Assembly: GCA_016722575.1 (NCBI GenBank)
Contig: JADKIY010000002.1
Span: forward strand, 930,001 to 994,000
Direction: 5' to 3'
From: Elusimicrobiota bacterium
GTDB taxonomy: Bacteria; Elusimicrobiota; Elusimicrobia; FEN-1173
DNA length: 64,000 nucleotides
The translations under genes were made by a program, and so were the position numbers. Shown here piece after piece: positions 1 through 9,231 of this stretch. The notes beneath the pieces were generated by a model that did not search any database, had not been told where the DNA came from, and saw only the letters and a program-made list of their open reading frames with translations. Position 1 is the first letter of the stretch, and each line of letters starts with the position of its first letter.

Positions 1-1026
1 CCAGGGCGACAGGAGGATGCCGTTTCGAAAATGCCCGGCGGCGATGTACAAATTATCAAACTCCCAGAGGCGCCCCACGACGGGCCACCCGTCCGGCGTT
101 CCCGGCCGAAGACCGGCCTGAAATTCCACCACCGGCATGGGTCCGAGGGCCGGACACCAGCGGGCCACCCAGTCGGCCAGAAAGCGCTGGGCCGCCAACG
201 TCGGCCGCACGTTGAACCCCACCCGCTCGGACGTGGCGCCGATGATGAGCCGTCCGTCGGACCGGGGAACCACGTAGCCCGGCGTGGCGTACACCGGTCC
301 GCGAAAAACCCGGGGCACGCCGCCCAGAACCATGAGCTGCCCTTTGACGGGTTCCAAGGGGAGAGCGACGCCCAGGGTCTCCAACAGGAACGGGGTCCAG
401 GCGCCGGCCGCCACCACCACGTGGTCGGCGGCGATCAAATCGGAGGACGCGCGAATGCCCGACACCCGGCGGCCCTCGCGCACAAATTGAACGGACTCCG
501 CGTGGTCCAAAAAGCGAACGCCCAAACGGCGCCCGGCCTCCTCCAGGGCCCGAACCCAACGGGCGCTGTTGATTTGGCCGTCGCCGGGGCAATGAAGGGC
601 GCCGGGAGCGGGGGCCAGGCCGGGGTGAACCTCTTTCAACTCTGCCGACGACACCCAAGCCACCGACAGCCCCCGGGCTTCCTGCCATTTTTTCCTGGCC
701 AGGAGGCCGGGGATTTCGTCCTCATCGGCCGCCACGCGCCAAATCCCCGCCGTTTCCCATTCCGGATCCACGGAGGACAGGGAACGGACTTCGGGAACCA
801 ACGAATTGAATTGGGCGCGGCTCGCCAGGCATACGTCGAAAAAAGCGTCGGGGCCGGAGGCTTCTTCCTGGGCGGCGAGCATGCCCGCGGCGACGCTCGA
901 GGCCTGGCCGCCCAGCGTGCGCTTCTCCACCACCGCGACCTTGGCCCCTTTTTGGGCCAAATGAAAGGCCACGGAACAACCGATGACACCGCCGCCCGCA
1001 ACGGCGACGTCGAAATACTGGCTCAA
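1..1026 (-). CDS. thiO: Glycine oxidase / FAD-dependent amine oxidoreductase, ThiO-like (3' end cut by window)
   Basis: Reading the minus strand gives 342 continuous residues that run off the left edge. The N-terminus has the dinucleotide-binding signature VAGGGVIGCSVAFHLAQ followed by VVEKRTLGGQASSVAAGML, typical of the DAO/glycine oxidase fold. A later VVVAAGAWTPFLL and the C-terminal LRPGTPDGWPVVG are also family hallmarks. ThiO oxidises glycine to the imine used for the thiazole of thiamine. I chose a TTG start at 1024-1026 because it overlaps the mnmA stop as TTGA and sits just before the FAD motif; no ATG lies in a suitable place. Co-location with sulfur-transfer genes fits thiazole synthesis, but a related D-amino-acid or sarcosine oxidase cannot be excluded. 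Confidence 0.85.
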   Translation of the reverse strand, partial: MSQYFDVAVAGGGVIGCSVAFHLAQKGAKVAVVEKRTLGGQASSVAAGMLAAQEEASGPDAFFDVCLASRAQFNSLVPEVRSLSSVDPEWETAGIWRVAADEDEIPGLLARKKWQEARGLSVAWVSSAELKEVHPGLAPAPGALHCPGDGQINSARWVRALEEAGRRLGVRFLDHAESVQFVREGRRVSGIRASSDLIAADHVVVAAGAWTPFLLETLGVALPLEPVKGQLMVLGGVPRVFRGPVYATPGYVVPRSDGRLIIGATSERVGFNVRPTLAAQRFLADWVARWCPALGPMPVVEFQAGLRPGTPDGWPVVGRLWEFDNLYIAAGHFRNGILLSPW

Positions 1027-2150
1027 AGGGGCGACCCCGGCGCAACGGGCTCCCGGAGGGAAGCGCGGCGAATCACGCCGCCCCCGATCACGTCGTCGCC
1101 GTCATAGAAAACGGCGGCTTGGCCGGGCGTCACGGCGCGGAGGCCCTCGGCCCGGACCCGCAGGCCCTCCTCCGTCACGGTCAACACGGCGCCCACGGGC
1201 GAATGCCGGGAACGAATTTGGACGTAGGCGGCGAACTCCGCCGCGGGGGGGCGCCCATGCACCCAATGGGCGTCGCCGACGTCGAAGGTGTCGCTCAGGG
1301 TGTCCCGGTCGTCGCCCACGAAAACGGTGTTGGCGGCGGGATCCAAATCGACCACGTAGAGGGGCCGGCCCACGGAAAGGCCCAACCCTTCGCGCTGGCC
1401 CCGGGTGTAGAAGGCCACGCCCTTGTGGGTGCCGAGCACGCGGCCGTTTTTGTCTTTGATGGGACCGGGACGGACGGTTCGGGCCAAAAGCTCCTTGCGC
1501 TCGGCCTCGTCCCGCACGTAGGCGGCGGTGTTGGCGCCGGGCACAAAACAAATTTCCATGCTCTCGGGTTTGTCCGCGGTGTTGAGGCCCAGGCGGTGGG
1601 CGGCGGCGCGCACCTCGGCTTTTTCCATGTGGCCCACGGGGAACATCAACCGCGAAAGTTCGGCTTGGCCCAAATGGTAAAGGACGTAGGACTGGTCTTT
1701 CTGGGCGTCTCGGGCCCGTCGGAGACGGTACACGGGGCCGTCGTCCCCGGCCGCCGTCTCCACCCGGGCGTAATGGCCAGTGGCCACGGCGTCGGCGCCC
1801 AGGGCGACGGCTTTCTTGAGCAAAGCGTCGAACTTCACGTAGCGATTGCAATTGATGCAGGGGTTCGGCGTCTCCCCCCCCAAATACGAGTCGAGGAACG
1901 GGTCCATGATTTTCTGTTCGAAGGTTTTGGCGAAATCGAAAACGTAGTGAGGCACGCCGAGCCGGCCGCAGACGGCCCGAGCGTCGTCGATGTCCTTGGT
2001 GGTTCCGCAACAACCGAACCCGGTTTCTTTCCCGAGGAGCCGCAGGGTGACGCCGAGGACGCGGTGGCCCGCCTCGTGCAACAGCCCCGCGGCGACGGAG
2101 GAATCCACCCCGCCCGACATGGCGACCACGATGTTGCGCGGGGACGCCAT
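1023..2150 (-). CDS. mnmA: tRNA-specific 2-thiouridylase MnmA
   Basis: 375 residues, a normal length for the family. MnmA adenylates U34 of Lys, Glu and Gln tRNAs and replaces its C2 oxygen with sulfur. The ATP PP-loop SGGVDSS is at residues 12-18. The catalytic cysteine pair is visible as C101 in NPCINCN and C201 in MEICFVPG. C98 and C101 form a CXXC, and GCC at about 46-48 adds further cysteines, a pattern seen in MnmA proteins proposed to hold an Fe-S cluster. The start codon directly abuts the iscU stop, so the gene is co-transcribed with iscS and iscU, which would supply persulfide sulfur and possibly the cluster. Confidence 0.97.
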   Translation of the reverse strand: MASPRNIVVAMSGGVDSSVAAGLLHEAGHRVLGVTLRLLGKETGFGCCGTTKDIDDARAVCGRLGVPHYVFDFAKTFEQKIMDPFLDSYLGGETPNPCINCNRYVKFDALLKKAVALGADAVATGHYARVETAAGDDGPVYRLRRARDAQKDQSYVLYHLGQAELSRLMFPVGHMEKAEVRAAAHRLGLNTADKPESMEICFVPGANTAAYVRDEAERKELLARTVRPGPIKDKNGRVLGTHKGVAFYTRGQREGLGLSVGRPLYVVDLDPAANTVFVGDDRDTLSDTFDVGDAHWVHGRPPAAEFAAYVQIRSRHSPVGAVLTVTEEGLRVRAEGLRAVTPGQAAVFYDGDDVIGGGVIRRASLREPVAPGSPL

Positions 2151-2528
2151 TTAAGCCGCGCTCCGGTTTTTCTGGGACCAATCGGCCAACGCGGACCGCA
2201 GGGCTTCCTCGGCCAGAACCGAGCAATGCATTTTGATGGGGGGCAATCCGCCCAGGGCTTCGGCCACTTGGAGGTTGGTGATGGCCCGGAGGTCCTCCGG
2301 CGTTTTTCCGAGGACGATTTCCGTGAGGACCGAGGAGGTGGCGATGGCGGCGCCGCAACCAAACGTTTTAAAGGTGGCCTTGGCCACCCGGCCGCCGGCG
2401 AATTTCAAATAGAGCCGCAAAATATCTCCGCAGGTGGGGCTCCCGGCTTTGCCGAGGGCGTCGGCGTCCGGCATCTCCCCCACGTTCCGTGGGTTTTGAA
2501 AATGGTCCATCACTTTGGCGGAATACAC
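2151..2528 (-). CDS. iscU: Fe-S cluster assembly scaffold, IscU/NifU N-terminal type
   Basis: 125 residues forming one IscU-like domain. The cluster ligands are all present: C33 with D35 (PTCGD), C58 (FGCGAA) and C102 (MHCSVLA). The protein would assemble a transient [2Fe-2S] cluster using sulfur from the neighbouring cysteine desulfurase and pass it to apo-proteins. The usual LPPVK chaperone-recognition loop appears as LPPIK just before C102, as in true IscU proteins. It lies 15 bases after iscS and has no spacing to mnmA. No hscA, hscB or fdx is nearby, so this is a minimal Isc set. Confidence 0.95.
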   Translation of the reverse strand: MYSAKVMDHFQNPRNVGEMPDADALGKAGSPTCGDILRLYLKFAGGRVAKATFKTFGCGAAIATSSVLTEIVLGKTPEDLRAITNLQVAEALGGLPPIKMHCSVLAEEALRSALADWSQKNRSAA

Positions 2529-2543
2529 AACGTCTCCCGGATC

Positions 2544-3794
2544 CTACGAAGTGGCGGCCGTACGGCCGCGGTCTTCCCACAGGGGCGACATTCGGCGCAA
2601 ATGGGTCACCGCGGCGGGCAACACCCGCAGGGCGAAATCCACGTCGGCTTCGGTGTTGAAATGCCCGAGGGAAAAGCGGACGCTGCCGTGGATGCGTTCG
2701 GGCGCAATCCCGATGGCCTTCAACACGTGGGAGGGCTCCAGAAGGCCCGAGGCGCAGGCCGACCCGGTGGAGATTTCCACGCCGGGCAAATCGGGCTGCT
2801 TCAAGGCGAACCCCGCCTGGTCCATGGCCAACACGAGGGATTCGCCCTCGACGCAATCGAAGGTGAGATTGGAGGTGTTTCCGAGGCGCGGGGCGCCCCC
2901 GCCGTTGACAGCCACCCCGGGGATGACCGACAGAACGCCCCGCTCGAAACGGTCCCGGAGCGCCTCGATGCGGGGCGCTTCCCGGGCCATTTCCCGGCGC
3001 GCCAAATCGCAGGCCACGCCCAGGCCCACGGCCCCGGGAACGTTTTCCGTCCCGGCCCGGCGGTTTTTTTCGTGGGAGCCGCCATGAAGCAACGACTGCA
3101 GGCGCACGCCCCGGCGAAGGTAAAGGGCGCCGATCCCCTTGGGACCGTAAATTTTATGGCCGGAGATGGCCGCCATGTCCACGGGCAGGTTTTTCAGATC
3201 CAGGGGCATTTTGCCCGCCGCCTGGACGGCGTCCGTGTGAAACAACACCTTTCGGTCCCGGCAGATCGCCCCCAGTTCGGCCACGGGCTGGACGGTCCCG
3301 ATCTCGTTGTTGGCGGCCATGAGGGAAACGAGGATCGTGTCCGGCCGAAGGGCCGCCGCCAAATCCGAAGGACGAATGCGTCCCTCGGCGTCCACGGGGA
3401 GCTCGGTCACTTCGAAATGGTGCTCCCGGGCCAAATAGTCCAGGGTGTGCAAAACGGCGTGGTGTTCGACGGCCGACGTGATCAGGTGCCGACCTTTCGC
3501 CCGATGTTCGAAAGCCGCGCCGATCAAGGCCATGTTGTCCGCTTCGGTCCCGCAGGAGGTGAAAACGATTTCGGAAGGATCGGCCGCGCCCAACAGGGCC
3601 GCCACTTGCTCGCGGGCGGTCTCCAAGGCGGTGTGGGCCTTTTGCCCCGCCGAATGGAGGCTGGACGGATTTCCATAGACCCCGTCCGGGGACAAAAAAG
3701 GCCGCATGGCTTCAAACACCTCCGAACGAACCGGGGTGGTCGCGTTGTTATCAAAATACACGCAACGGGCGGGCGCTGCCATAAACGGAATCAT
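2544..3794 (-). CDS. iscS: Cysteine desulfurase, IscS/NifS family
   Basis: 416 residues. IscS takes sulfur from L-cysteine as an enzyme persulfide. The PLP-binding lysine is K214 in SGHKIYGPKG, and the mobile-loop catalytic cysteine is C347 in STGSACASG. FDNNATTP at residues 14-21 is the usual N-terminal signature. The frame stays open for another 145 codons upstream, but that extension is antisense to the glycosyltransferase and has no family similarity. The ATG at 3792-3794 is preceded by GGAAG at a good distance, so it is preferred; a second ATG four codons later has no ribosome site. First gene of the iscS-iscU-mnmA-thiO operon. Confidence 0.95.
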   Translation of the reverse strand: MIPFMAAPARCVYFDNNATTPVRSEVFEAMRPFLSPDGVYGNPSSLHSAGQKAHTALETAREQVAALLGAADPSEIVFTSCGTEADNMALIGAAFEHRAKGRHLITSAVEHHAVLHTLDYLAREHHFEVTELPVDAEGRIRPSDLAAALRPDTILVSLMAANNEIGTVQPVAELGAICRDRKVLFHTDAVQAAGKMPLDLKNLPVDMAAISGHKIYGPKGIGALYLRRGVRLQSLLHGGSHEKNRRAGTENVPGAVGLGVACDLARREMAREAPRIEALRDRFERGVLSVIPGVAVNGGGAPRLGNTSNLTFDCVEGESLVLAMDQAGFALKQPDLPGVEISTGSACASGLLEPSHVLKAIGIAPERIHGSVRFSLGHFNTEADVDFALRVLPAAVTHLRRMSPLWEDRGRTAATS

Positions 3795-3860
3795 TTTACC
3801 ACTTCCGACGGAAAAAGACCAGACAATGGAAGCCGCCGGGCAGTCGCCGGCCCCCCAAAA

Positions 3861-5591
3861 ATGTGCGATATTAGCGGGGTGGTCAACAATGTTTTCCCCA
3901 TCGCCGTTCAACGCCGGAGCGTCTGGGCCCGCGGATCGACGATCGCCGCCCTCCTGGGCCTCACCCTTCACGCCGCGTTGGCGCTCAACGCCGCGAGGCG
4001 ACTCTCGCCCACCTGGGACGAAATCGCCGCCCCCGCCTCGGGGCTGGCCCAGCTTCAAACCGGGGCGCTGACGCTCAACACCGTAAACCCCTTTCTTTCC
4101 CGACTTTTTTACGCCCTCCCGCTGACCGTTCAAGGCGCCACGCTCCCCTGGGACCATCCCGCGTGGAGGGAAAGGGACGAATACCGATTTGGATTCCAGT
4201 ACACCTTCCGCAATCGCGTCGCCCCCCAACGGTTAATCGTGGCGAGCCGATTGGTGGCGGTGCTTTTTTCACTCGGGGTCGGGATTCTCCTATTTTTGAG
4301 AACGAAAGCCGTTTGGGGACCGCTCGGCGGGGCGGTCGCCGTGTGGGCCTACGGCGCCACGCCGATTCTGGCTTCCCGGGCTTCCATTGCCATGGCGGAA
4401 ATGCCGATGTATTTTTTTATACTTCTCGCCCTGGCGTTCCACACGCGACGGGAAAAAAAACGGGACGCCGCTTCGCTGTGGGCCACCGGTCTCTGCGCCG
4501 GGCTGGCCCTCCTGTGCAAACTGGCCGCGCTCCCCCTCCTGCCTTTGTTTTTCATTTGGGAATGGATGCGACCCGGGAAAAAACCGCGGATCGTCGATCG
4601 CCTGGCGGACCCTCTTCGCTTCGCGGGCATCGCGGTCGCGGTGTTCGCCCTGTCCTATCTCCCGTGGAAAAATGGGCTCGCGGCGCTGGGCATGGCCTGC
4701 GACAATCTCCGGCGCTTCGACAAAATCATTCCTTATTATTTTCACGAGCGGGTTTGGACGGCGGGCAACACCTTTCTGAGTTGGGGGGCCTTCGCGGTCA
4801 AAGCGCCTCCGGCGATTTTGGGGCTGGCGGGGCTGGGGGCCTGGGGATGGTGGAAAAGCGGGGCCGACCGGCCGGGGTGGTGGCGGTGGACGCTCTTCGG
4901 TGGGCTGGTCTTGGGGACCGTTCTCTTCTTCGACCGCCCCGTGTCGACGGTTCAGTTGTCGCCCTTCTACCTGAGCGCGGTGGTCCTCGCCGCCGGGGTG
5001 GCCGGATTTCCCCGGTCGAGGCGGCGCCACGTCAGCGCGGCCGTGATCGGCCTGCTGGGATGGGCCTGGGTCGACATCGCCGAAGCGCACCCGAACGCTC
5101 TGGGTTATTTTAACGGATTCGCGGGAGGCCCGGACCAAGGCTGGCGTTGGCTGGCGGATTCGGATCACGACTGGGGGCAGGGCTTGCCGCTGCTCGCGGA
5201 ACACCTTCGTCGGGATCCGCCGGGGACATTGCTGTTGGCCTACTCGGGCTCGGGCGATCCGGAGGCTTACGGCCTCCGCTACGTGGACTTCTTCTCCCCC
5301 GCCCTGGTCAGTTGGGAGCGACGGGACGATTTGTCCGTCTCCCCGCGGACGCCGGTGGTGTTGGCCGTGGCGACCAAGCTTCTGCAAACGAACCCCGAAC
5401 TTTTTGAAACGCCCCTCACCCGATGGACGCCGCGGGCCCGGGTGGGGCACTGTTTTATCCTATGGGATCTGCGGTCGACCGATCGAATCGGTTGGTTGCA
5501 CGACCAATACGTGGCCATGGGGCGCCCGGTTCACGCCCGTTGGACCACGCGAATCACCCCCGGGGATCCGAAACCGAATCCGGGGGACTGA
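3861..5591 (+). CDS. Multi-pass membrane glycosyltransferase, PMT/ArnT-like (GT-C fold)
   Basis: About 576 residues with roughly ten hydrophobic segments. After the first segment comes SPTWDEIA, the acidic loop motif placed where GT-C enzymes such as PMT and ArnT carry their catalytic aspartate. These enzymes move sugars from polyprenyl-phosphate carriers onto lipids or proteins outside the cytoplasmic membrane. It contains a soluble C-terminal part rich in tryptophan and aspartate (ADSDHDWGQGL). It is divergent from iscS with only 66 bases between, and its last 38 bases overlap the convergent gene behind it. The ATG at 3861 lacks a clear ribosome site, so a GTG six codons later is possible. 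Acceptor unknown. Confidence 0.8.
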   Translation: MCDISGVVNNVFPIAVQRRSVWARGSTIAALLGLTLHAALALNAARRLSPTWDEIAAPASGLAQLQTGALTLNTVNPFLSRLFYALPLTVQGATLPWDHPAWRERDEYRFGFQYTFRNRVAPQRLIVASRLVAVLFSLGVGILLFLRTKAVWGPLGGAVAVWAYGATPILASRASIAMAEMPMYFFILLALAFHTRREKKRDAASLWATGLCAGLALLCKLAALPLLPLFFIWEWMRPGKKPRIVDRLADPLRFAGIAVAVFALSYLPWKNGLAALGMACDNLRRFDKIIPYYFHERVWTAGNTFLSWGAFAVKAPPAILGLAGLGAWGWWKSGADRPGWWRWTLFGGLVLGTVLFFDRPVSTVQLSPFYLSAVVLAAGVAGFPRSRRRHVSAAVIGLLGWAWVDIAEAHPNALGYFNGFAGGPDQGWRWLADSDHDWGQGLPLLAEHLRRDPPGTLLLAYSGSGDPEAYGLRYVDFFSPALVSWERRDDLSVSPRTPVVLAVATKLLQTNPELFETPLTRWTPRARVGHCFILWDLRSTDRIGWLHDQYVAMGRPVHARWTTRITPGDPKPNPGD

Positions 5592-7206
5592 GGCGGCGAA
5601 AAATCCATATTTTTCCCCCGACCGGCAACGCCGGCATCGACCCCGCCCCCCATTCCACCAACCGCCCGCCGCTCGGCCCCACCAAAACGACGGCGGCCGC
5701 CCGATAGTTTTCCGCGAGAAGACCGCCGACGCGTTGAAGAAAATCCGGCGCGTGTGCCGCCCGTTCCGGTAAAAACAATCGGGGGGGGAATCCGACGATC
5801 CAGGGGGGGGGTGAACCGCGGAGAATGGCCAGGCAGGCCCGTTGCTGCTCGGCGTGACCCGTCCACCGCTCATCGAACAACGTCCGCATATTGACGAAAG
5901 GCGTGGCCGAAAGGCGTTCCGAAGCCAACAGGATTTCGGGCTCGGATCCCAGGATAAAAACCCGGTCCGCGGAATCGCTCCTTCGACGAAGAAAATCGGC
6001 GATGAGGGCGGACTCCACAAATGGATTGGCGCCAAAAAGCTTCACACTGGTGTCCGACCCCGACGCCGCCACGTAATACCGGAACCCCAACAAAAGGGGC
6101 GCCCCGACCAAGCCGACTCCCAGCGCGAGGGCCCGCACCTTCGGGGACAAGGCCGACCACGCCCGCCGCCGCTCCAAGGCGGCGATCCCTTGAGCGCCCG
6201 TCATGGCCAGACCGGGCAAAAGCAAAGCCAAATAATGGGGGAAGGCGAATCCCGGCAAAGCCCCCAGGGCCCCGGCCCCAAGCAAGCCCAGGGGCCAAGC
6301 CCCGGCGGACCGGAACGAAGAACGCGCACTCGCCAATCCCCCGAGCGCGAGGGCGAGCGCTCCGGGATGCTCCAGAGCGAGGGCCCCCAGATTCTTCCCC
6401 GTTCCCCACACCCCCACTCGCCAAAAATCGGCCCCGGCCGCGTAAAGACGGTTGTATTCAAAAGTCCAAAACCACAGGTCGCCCCACCGACCCGTCGCCG
6501 CGAAAGGGAGCGCTACCCAAACGGTGGCGGCCAGGGCCCCCGCGCCCCAGAAGACCCAGCGGGCCATCTTCCTCCCCGCGGGGCCGCCCCGCGGCGAGAG
6601 GCCCGCGGCCACGCCGACCAGAAGGACCGCCGGCAAGGCCTGACTTTTAATCCAAAAAGCCGTCGCCCCCAGAGCCCCCGACAACATCAGCCGCGCCCGC
6701 CAACCGGTCGCCTCCACGGGCGGCAGGGCCCAGAGGGAGATGGCCAGCGGCAACAAGAGGAACAACTCGGTGGAGGCCGTGAATCCCTGCACCGCGGCCG
6801 CCGAGCTCAGAACCGAATACAACACCACGGCCCACCGCGCGGTGGGCCGATCAAACCATCGGAGGGCCAGGCGATAGAAAACGACCGCCGTGAGAGCGTT
6901 CCACAGGTGCAATACGAGGTGGAGGGATACCGGAGTCGAGGGAACCCACCGAAGGATCAGAGCGTACAGTCCGAAAACGAGGGGGGGCTTGTGGTCAATG
7001 AAATCCCGATAAAGGGCCCCGCCTCGAAGCAGGACCTGTCCCCCGTAGCCGAAAAACCCTTCGTCTCGGTCGAAGGGAATATCCAAGAGGTTCCATCGAA
7101 ACAAGACATACACGGCGAAGATCCCAATCCAAATCCACCACGGGCTTACCGCGGGCGCGGTCTCCCCGCGACGGAGCCCCGGACCTGCCGGGGGCGGCGG
7201 ATTCAT
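5554..7206 (-). CDS. Membrane glycosyltransferase, family 39 (PMT/ArnT-like)
   Basis: About 550 residues, highly hydrophobic with ten or more membrane segments. The first outer loop holds FDRDEGFFGYGG followed by HKPPLVFGLYA, a textbook family 39 arrangement: the Asp-Glu pair for catalysis and a Lys-Pro-Pro element. It likely uses a polyprenyl-phosphate sugar as donor and acts at the outer face of the inner membrane. I use the ATG at 7206; a TTG ten codons upstream is also open, and neither has a strong ribosome site. The stop lies inside the 3' end of the opposite-strand glycosyltransferase, so the two transcripts overlap tail to tail. Confidence 0.85.
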   Translation of the reverse strand: MNPPPPAGPGLRRGETAPAVSPWWIWIGIFAVYVLFRWNLLDIPFDRDEGFFGYGGQVLLRGGALYRDFIDHKPPLVFGLYALILRWVPSTPVSLHLVLHLWNALTAVVFYRLALRWFDRPTARWAVVLYSVLSSAAAVQGFTASTELFLLLPLAISLWALPPVEATGWRARLMLSGALGATAFWIKSQALPAVLLVGVAAGLSPRGGPAGRKMARWVFWGAGALAATVWVALPFAATGRWGDLWFWTFEYNRLYAAGADFWRVGVWGTGKNLGALALEHPGALALALGGLASARSSFRSAGAWPLGLLGAGALGALPGFAFPHYLALLLPGLAMTGAQGIAALERRRAWSALSPKVRALALGVGLVGAPLLLGFRYYVAASGSDTSVKLFGANPFVESALIADFLRRRSDSADRVFILGSEPEILLASERLSATPFVNMRTLFDERWTGHAEQQRACLAILRGSPPPWIVGFPPRLFLPERAAHAPDFLQRVGGLLAENYRAAAVVLVGPSGGRLVEWGAGSMPALPVGGKIWIFRRLSPPDSVSDPRG

Positions 7207-7308
7207 TGGGGGGAGTGGGGCCGGGCGACGTTGCAAGTCATGGCACGACGATATAAAAAAATAGTCGTTTACGCCCGACGGTCCGCGCCCGGGAATAGAA
7301 AGGCGGGG

Positions 7309-9231
7309 TTATCGCTGGAGGACAAATTTTACTTTTCGCCGGTGGCCGTTCGCGTCGATCAGGGCCACGTAGACGCCGCTGGGCGCGGCATCGCCTTCGG
7401 CCGTCCATCCGTCCCACCGCGCCTGGCCCAGGGCGTCGGCTCGAAGCTCCCGAAGCAGCGCCCCATTCAACGCCAACACGCGAACCCGGGCGTCCTCGGG
7501 CAATCGGCCGATGACCAGGAAGGGCGATCGCCCGGGATGAAACGGATTCGGATACACGATGGCCCGGTCCAAGCCGGTCAAGGGCTCCCGCGACCAAACG
7601 AACCGGGTGAGGGAATGGGCGGGGAACGGCATCGTGAAATTCACGGCGGGCGGCAGGGAACCCGCTTCCAGCGTCACGGCGTTGGGTTGAGCGAGATCGT
7701 TCCGGGCGGTCGCGTCGGCGGCGTTCAGCCGCGCGAAAGACAGCCCCGTCAGGGGCCGCGGGGCCCCCGCCACCTCCACCGTCGCCGTCACCGAATTCGT
7801 CAGATCCCGGTTCACGACGTAAAGCAAAAGCCGTCCGTCGGGGACCTCCACCGCGGCGGCGTCCAGCACGGGCACGTTGAGGACGGCCGGGATCAACCCC
7901 ACCGGCGTCGAATCGAACACGGGCGATCCCGTGACCGCCGCCGCCAGCGCCCGCCCTCCCGCGGCTTCCCGATACAAACGGAAAACGTGGTAAAAAGCCG
8001 AAGCCACCGGCGCGGGATCGTATTGGACGGGGTAGGTCGGGAGGCCGGGGTTGTACCCGGGAAGTCCCGGCGCGTTGGGCCATCGCACGTTGAGCGGCGC
8101 CTGCCAGAGGCCCGTCACCGGGTTGATGTGGTTGGCGAGGCGAAGACGGGGTTCGCGCAACATCACGTTGAAGGAAAGGGCCGAAAAGAGCGCCGACCCG
8201 AGGCTGCGGTTGCGGGACACGCCCTGGGCCAGGGTCCCGAAATCGGCCCCGTCGGGATAAAGGAAAAAGGGCGCGTGTTCGGTCACGGCGATGACGAGGT
8301 CCCGGCTGTTCGGTTTCGCGTGACCGGCGATGTCGGCCAGCACCAGGTCCAAATTTTGCCGGAAGGTGACCGGAGCGGCCAAAAGCGATTTGTATTCCAC
8401 CGCCGTTTCGTTGGTCGTGTTGTCGAAGGGGGCGTAGAAATTGTGCACGGCGACGAAATCGGCTTTTTCCGTGATGCGGTCCAGCACGTCGGCGATCCAG
8501 GTGTCGAGTCCGCCCGGCGCGCCCGCGAGGTGCGCGCCCACAAACCCCACCCGCGCGTCCGGATCCACGGCCCGAAGGGCGGCCGCGGTGGCGTCGAACA
8601 GCCCGGCGTAGGCGACGACGTCTTTGTGTTGAAGATCGGTCAGCGGACTTCCGTAAAGATAAACTTCGTTTCCGATTTCCCAATACGTCGCGTGAACGCC
8701 CCGGGCCTTGAGATACGCCAGCCAAGCGGCCGCCTCCCCGGGGGTCCCCGTGCCGGCGTTGGCGGTGATCATGATTTCGGTTCCGAGCCGCTGGGCGACG
8801 TCCGAAAATTCATCGGGCCCGAACACCGGGCGTTGTGTTTGAAACTGGTCGGTGGTTCCCCCGATCAGATCGTCGGTCTTTTGGGCGATCCGCCCGCCCC
8901 AGGGCCCCGTCGCCTGATTCCAATGAAAAAAATCCGACAGATTGCCGCCGGGGTACCGAAGCAGGGTGAGGCCCAAGGGGCGAAGGGCGTCGATCAGGTC
9001 CGTTCGAAGCGTGCCCGTCGTGGGATCCACGGCGTCCACCGACAGAAGGTCTTGACCGTAATATTTCCATTGGATTTGATCGCCGAAGAGAAGCGGGGAA
9101 ATCGCGTGGGAGACGCTGGAGAGGTCGACGGCGATGCAGGGGGCGGGGCAATTCGCCGACGCGGACGGCGCGCCGAGGGGGCCGAGGAGAATGGAAAGGA
9201 AGAAAAGGAACGGAAGGCGACAATTCGTCAA
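7309..9231 (-). CDS. Secreted clan GH-A glycosidase (arabinofuranosidase-like) with C-terminal FlgD/Ig-like tail
   Basis: 640 residues. A hydrophobic N-terminus ending SASA gives a signal peptide of about 26 residues. The catalytic domain has the acid/base signature YWEIGNE (E189) and a likely nucleophile E318 in AVTEHAPFF, the spacing expected of clan GH-A enzymes such as GH51, GH39 and GH79. A beta-rich segment follows, then from about residue 555 a YPNPFHPG-begun domain that ends SGVYVALIDANGHRRKVKF and VLQR. The start is a TTG overlapping the metH stop as TTGA; the frame stays open further upstream but only as antisense of metH. Probably cell-surface or exported; the exact sugar is not readable from sequence. 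Confidence 0.8.
   Translation of the reverse strand: MTNCRLPFLFFLSILLGPLGAPSASANCPAPCIAVDLSSVSHAISPLLFGDQIQWKYYGQDLLSVDAVDPTTGTLRTDLIDALRPLGLTLLRYPGGNLSDFFHWNQATGPWGGRIAQKTDDLIGGTTDQFQTQRPVFGPDEFSDVAQRLGTEIMITANAGTGTPGEAAAWLAYLKARGVHATYWEIGNEVYLYGSPLTDLQHKDVVAYAGLFDATAAALRAVDPDARVGFVGAHLAGAPGGLDTWIADVLDRITEKADFVAVHNFYAPFDNTTNETAVEYKSLLAAPVTFRQNLDLVLADIAGHAKPNSRDLVIAVTEHAPFFLYPDGADFGTLAQGVSRNRSLGSALFSALSFNVMLREPRLRLANHINPVTGLWQAPLNVRWPNAPGLPGYNPGLPTYPVQYDPAPVASAFYHVFRLYREAAGGRALAAAVTGSPVFDSTPVGLIPAVLNVPVLDAAAVEVPDGRLLLYVVNRDLTNSVTATVEVAGAPRPLTGLSFARLNAADATARNDLAQPNAVTLEAGSLPPAVNFTMPFPAHSLTRFVWSREPLTGLDRAIVYPNPFHPGRSPFLVIGRLPEDARVRVLALNGALLRELRADALGQARWDGWTAEGDAAPSGVYVALIDANGHRRKVKFVLQR

Noticed and set aside
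1119..3860. Long plus-strand open frame running into the glycosyltransferase gene
   Set aside because: It is antisense to mnmA, iscU and iscS, has no family motifs, and is open only because of GC-rich composition.
3795..4229. 145-codon upstream extension of iscS
   Set aside because: It lies antisense to the glycosyltransferase, and the IscS fold begins after the chosen ATG, which has a ribosome site.
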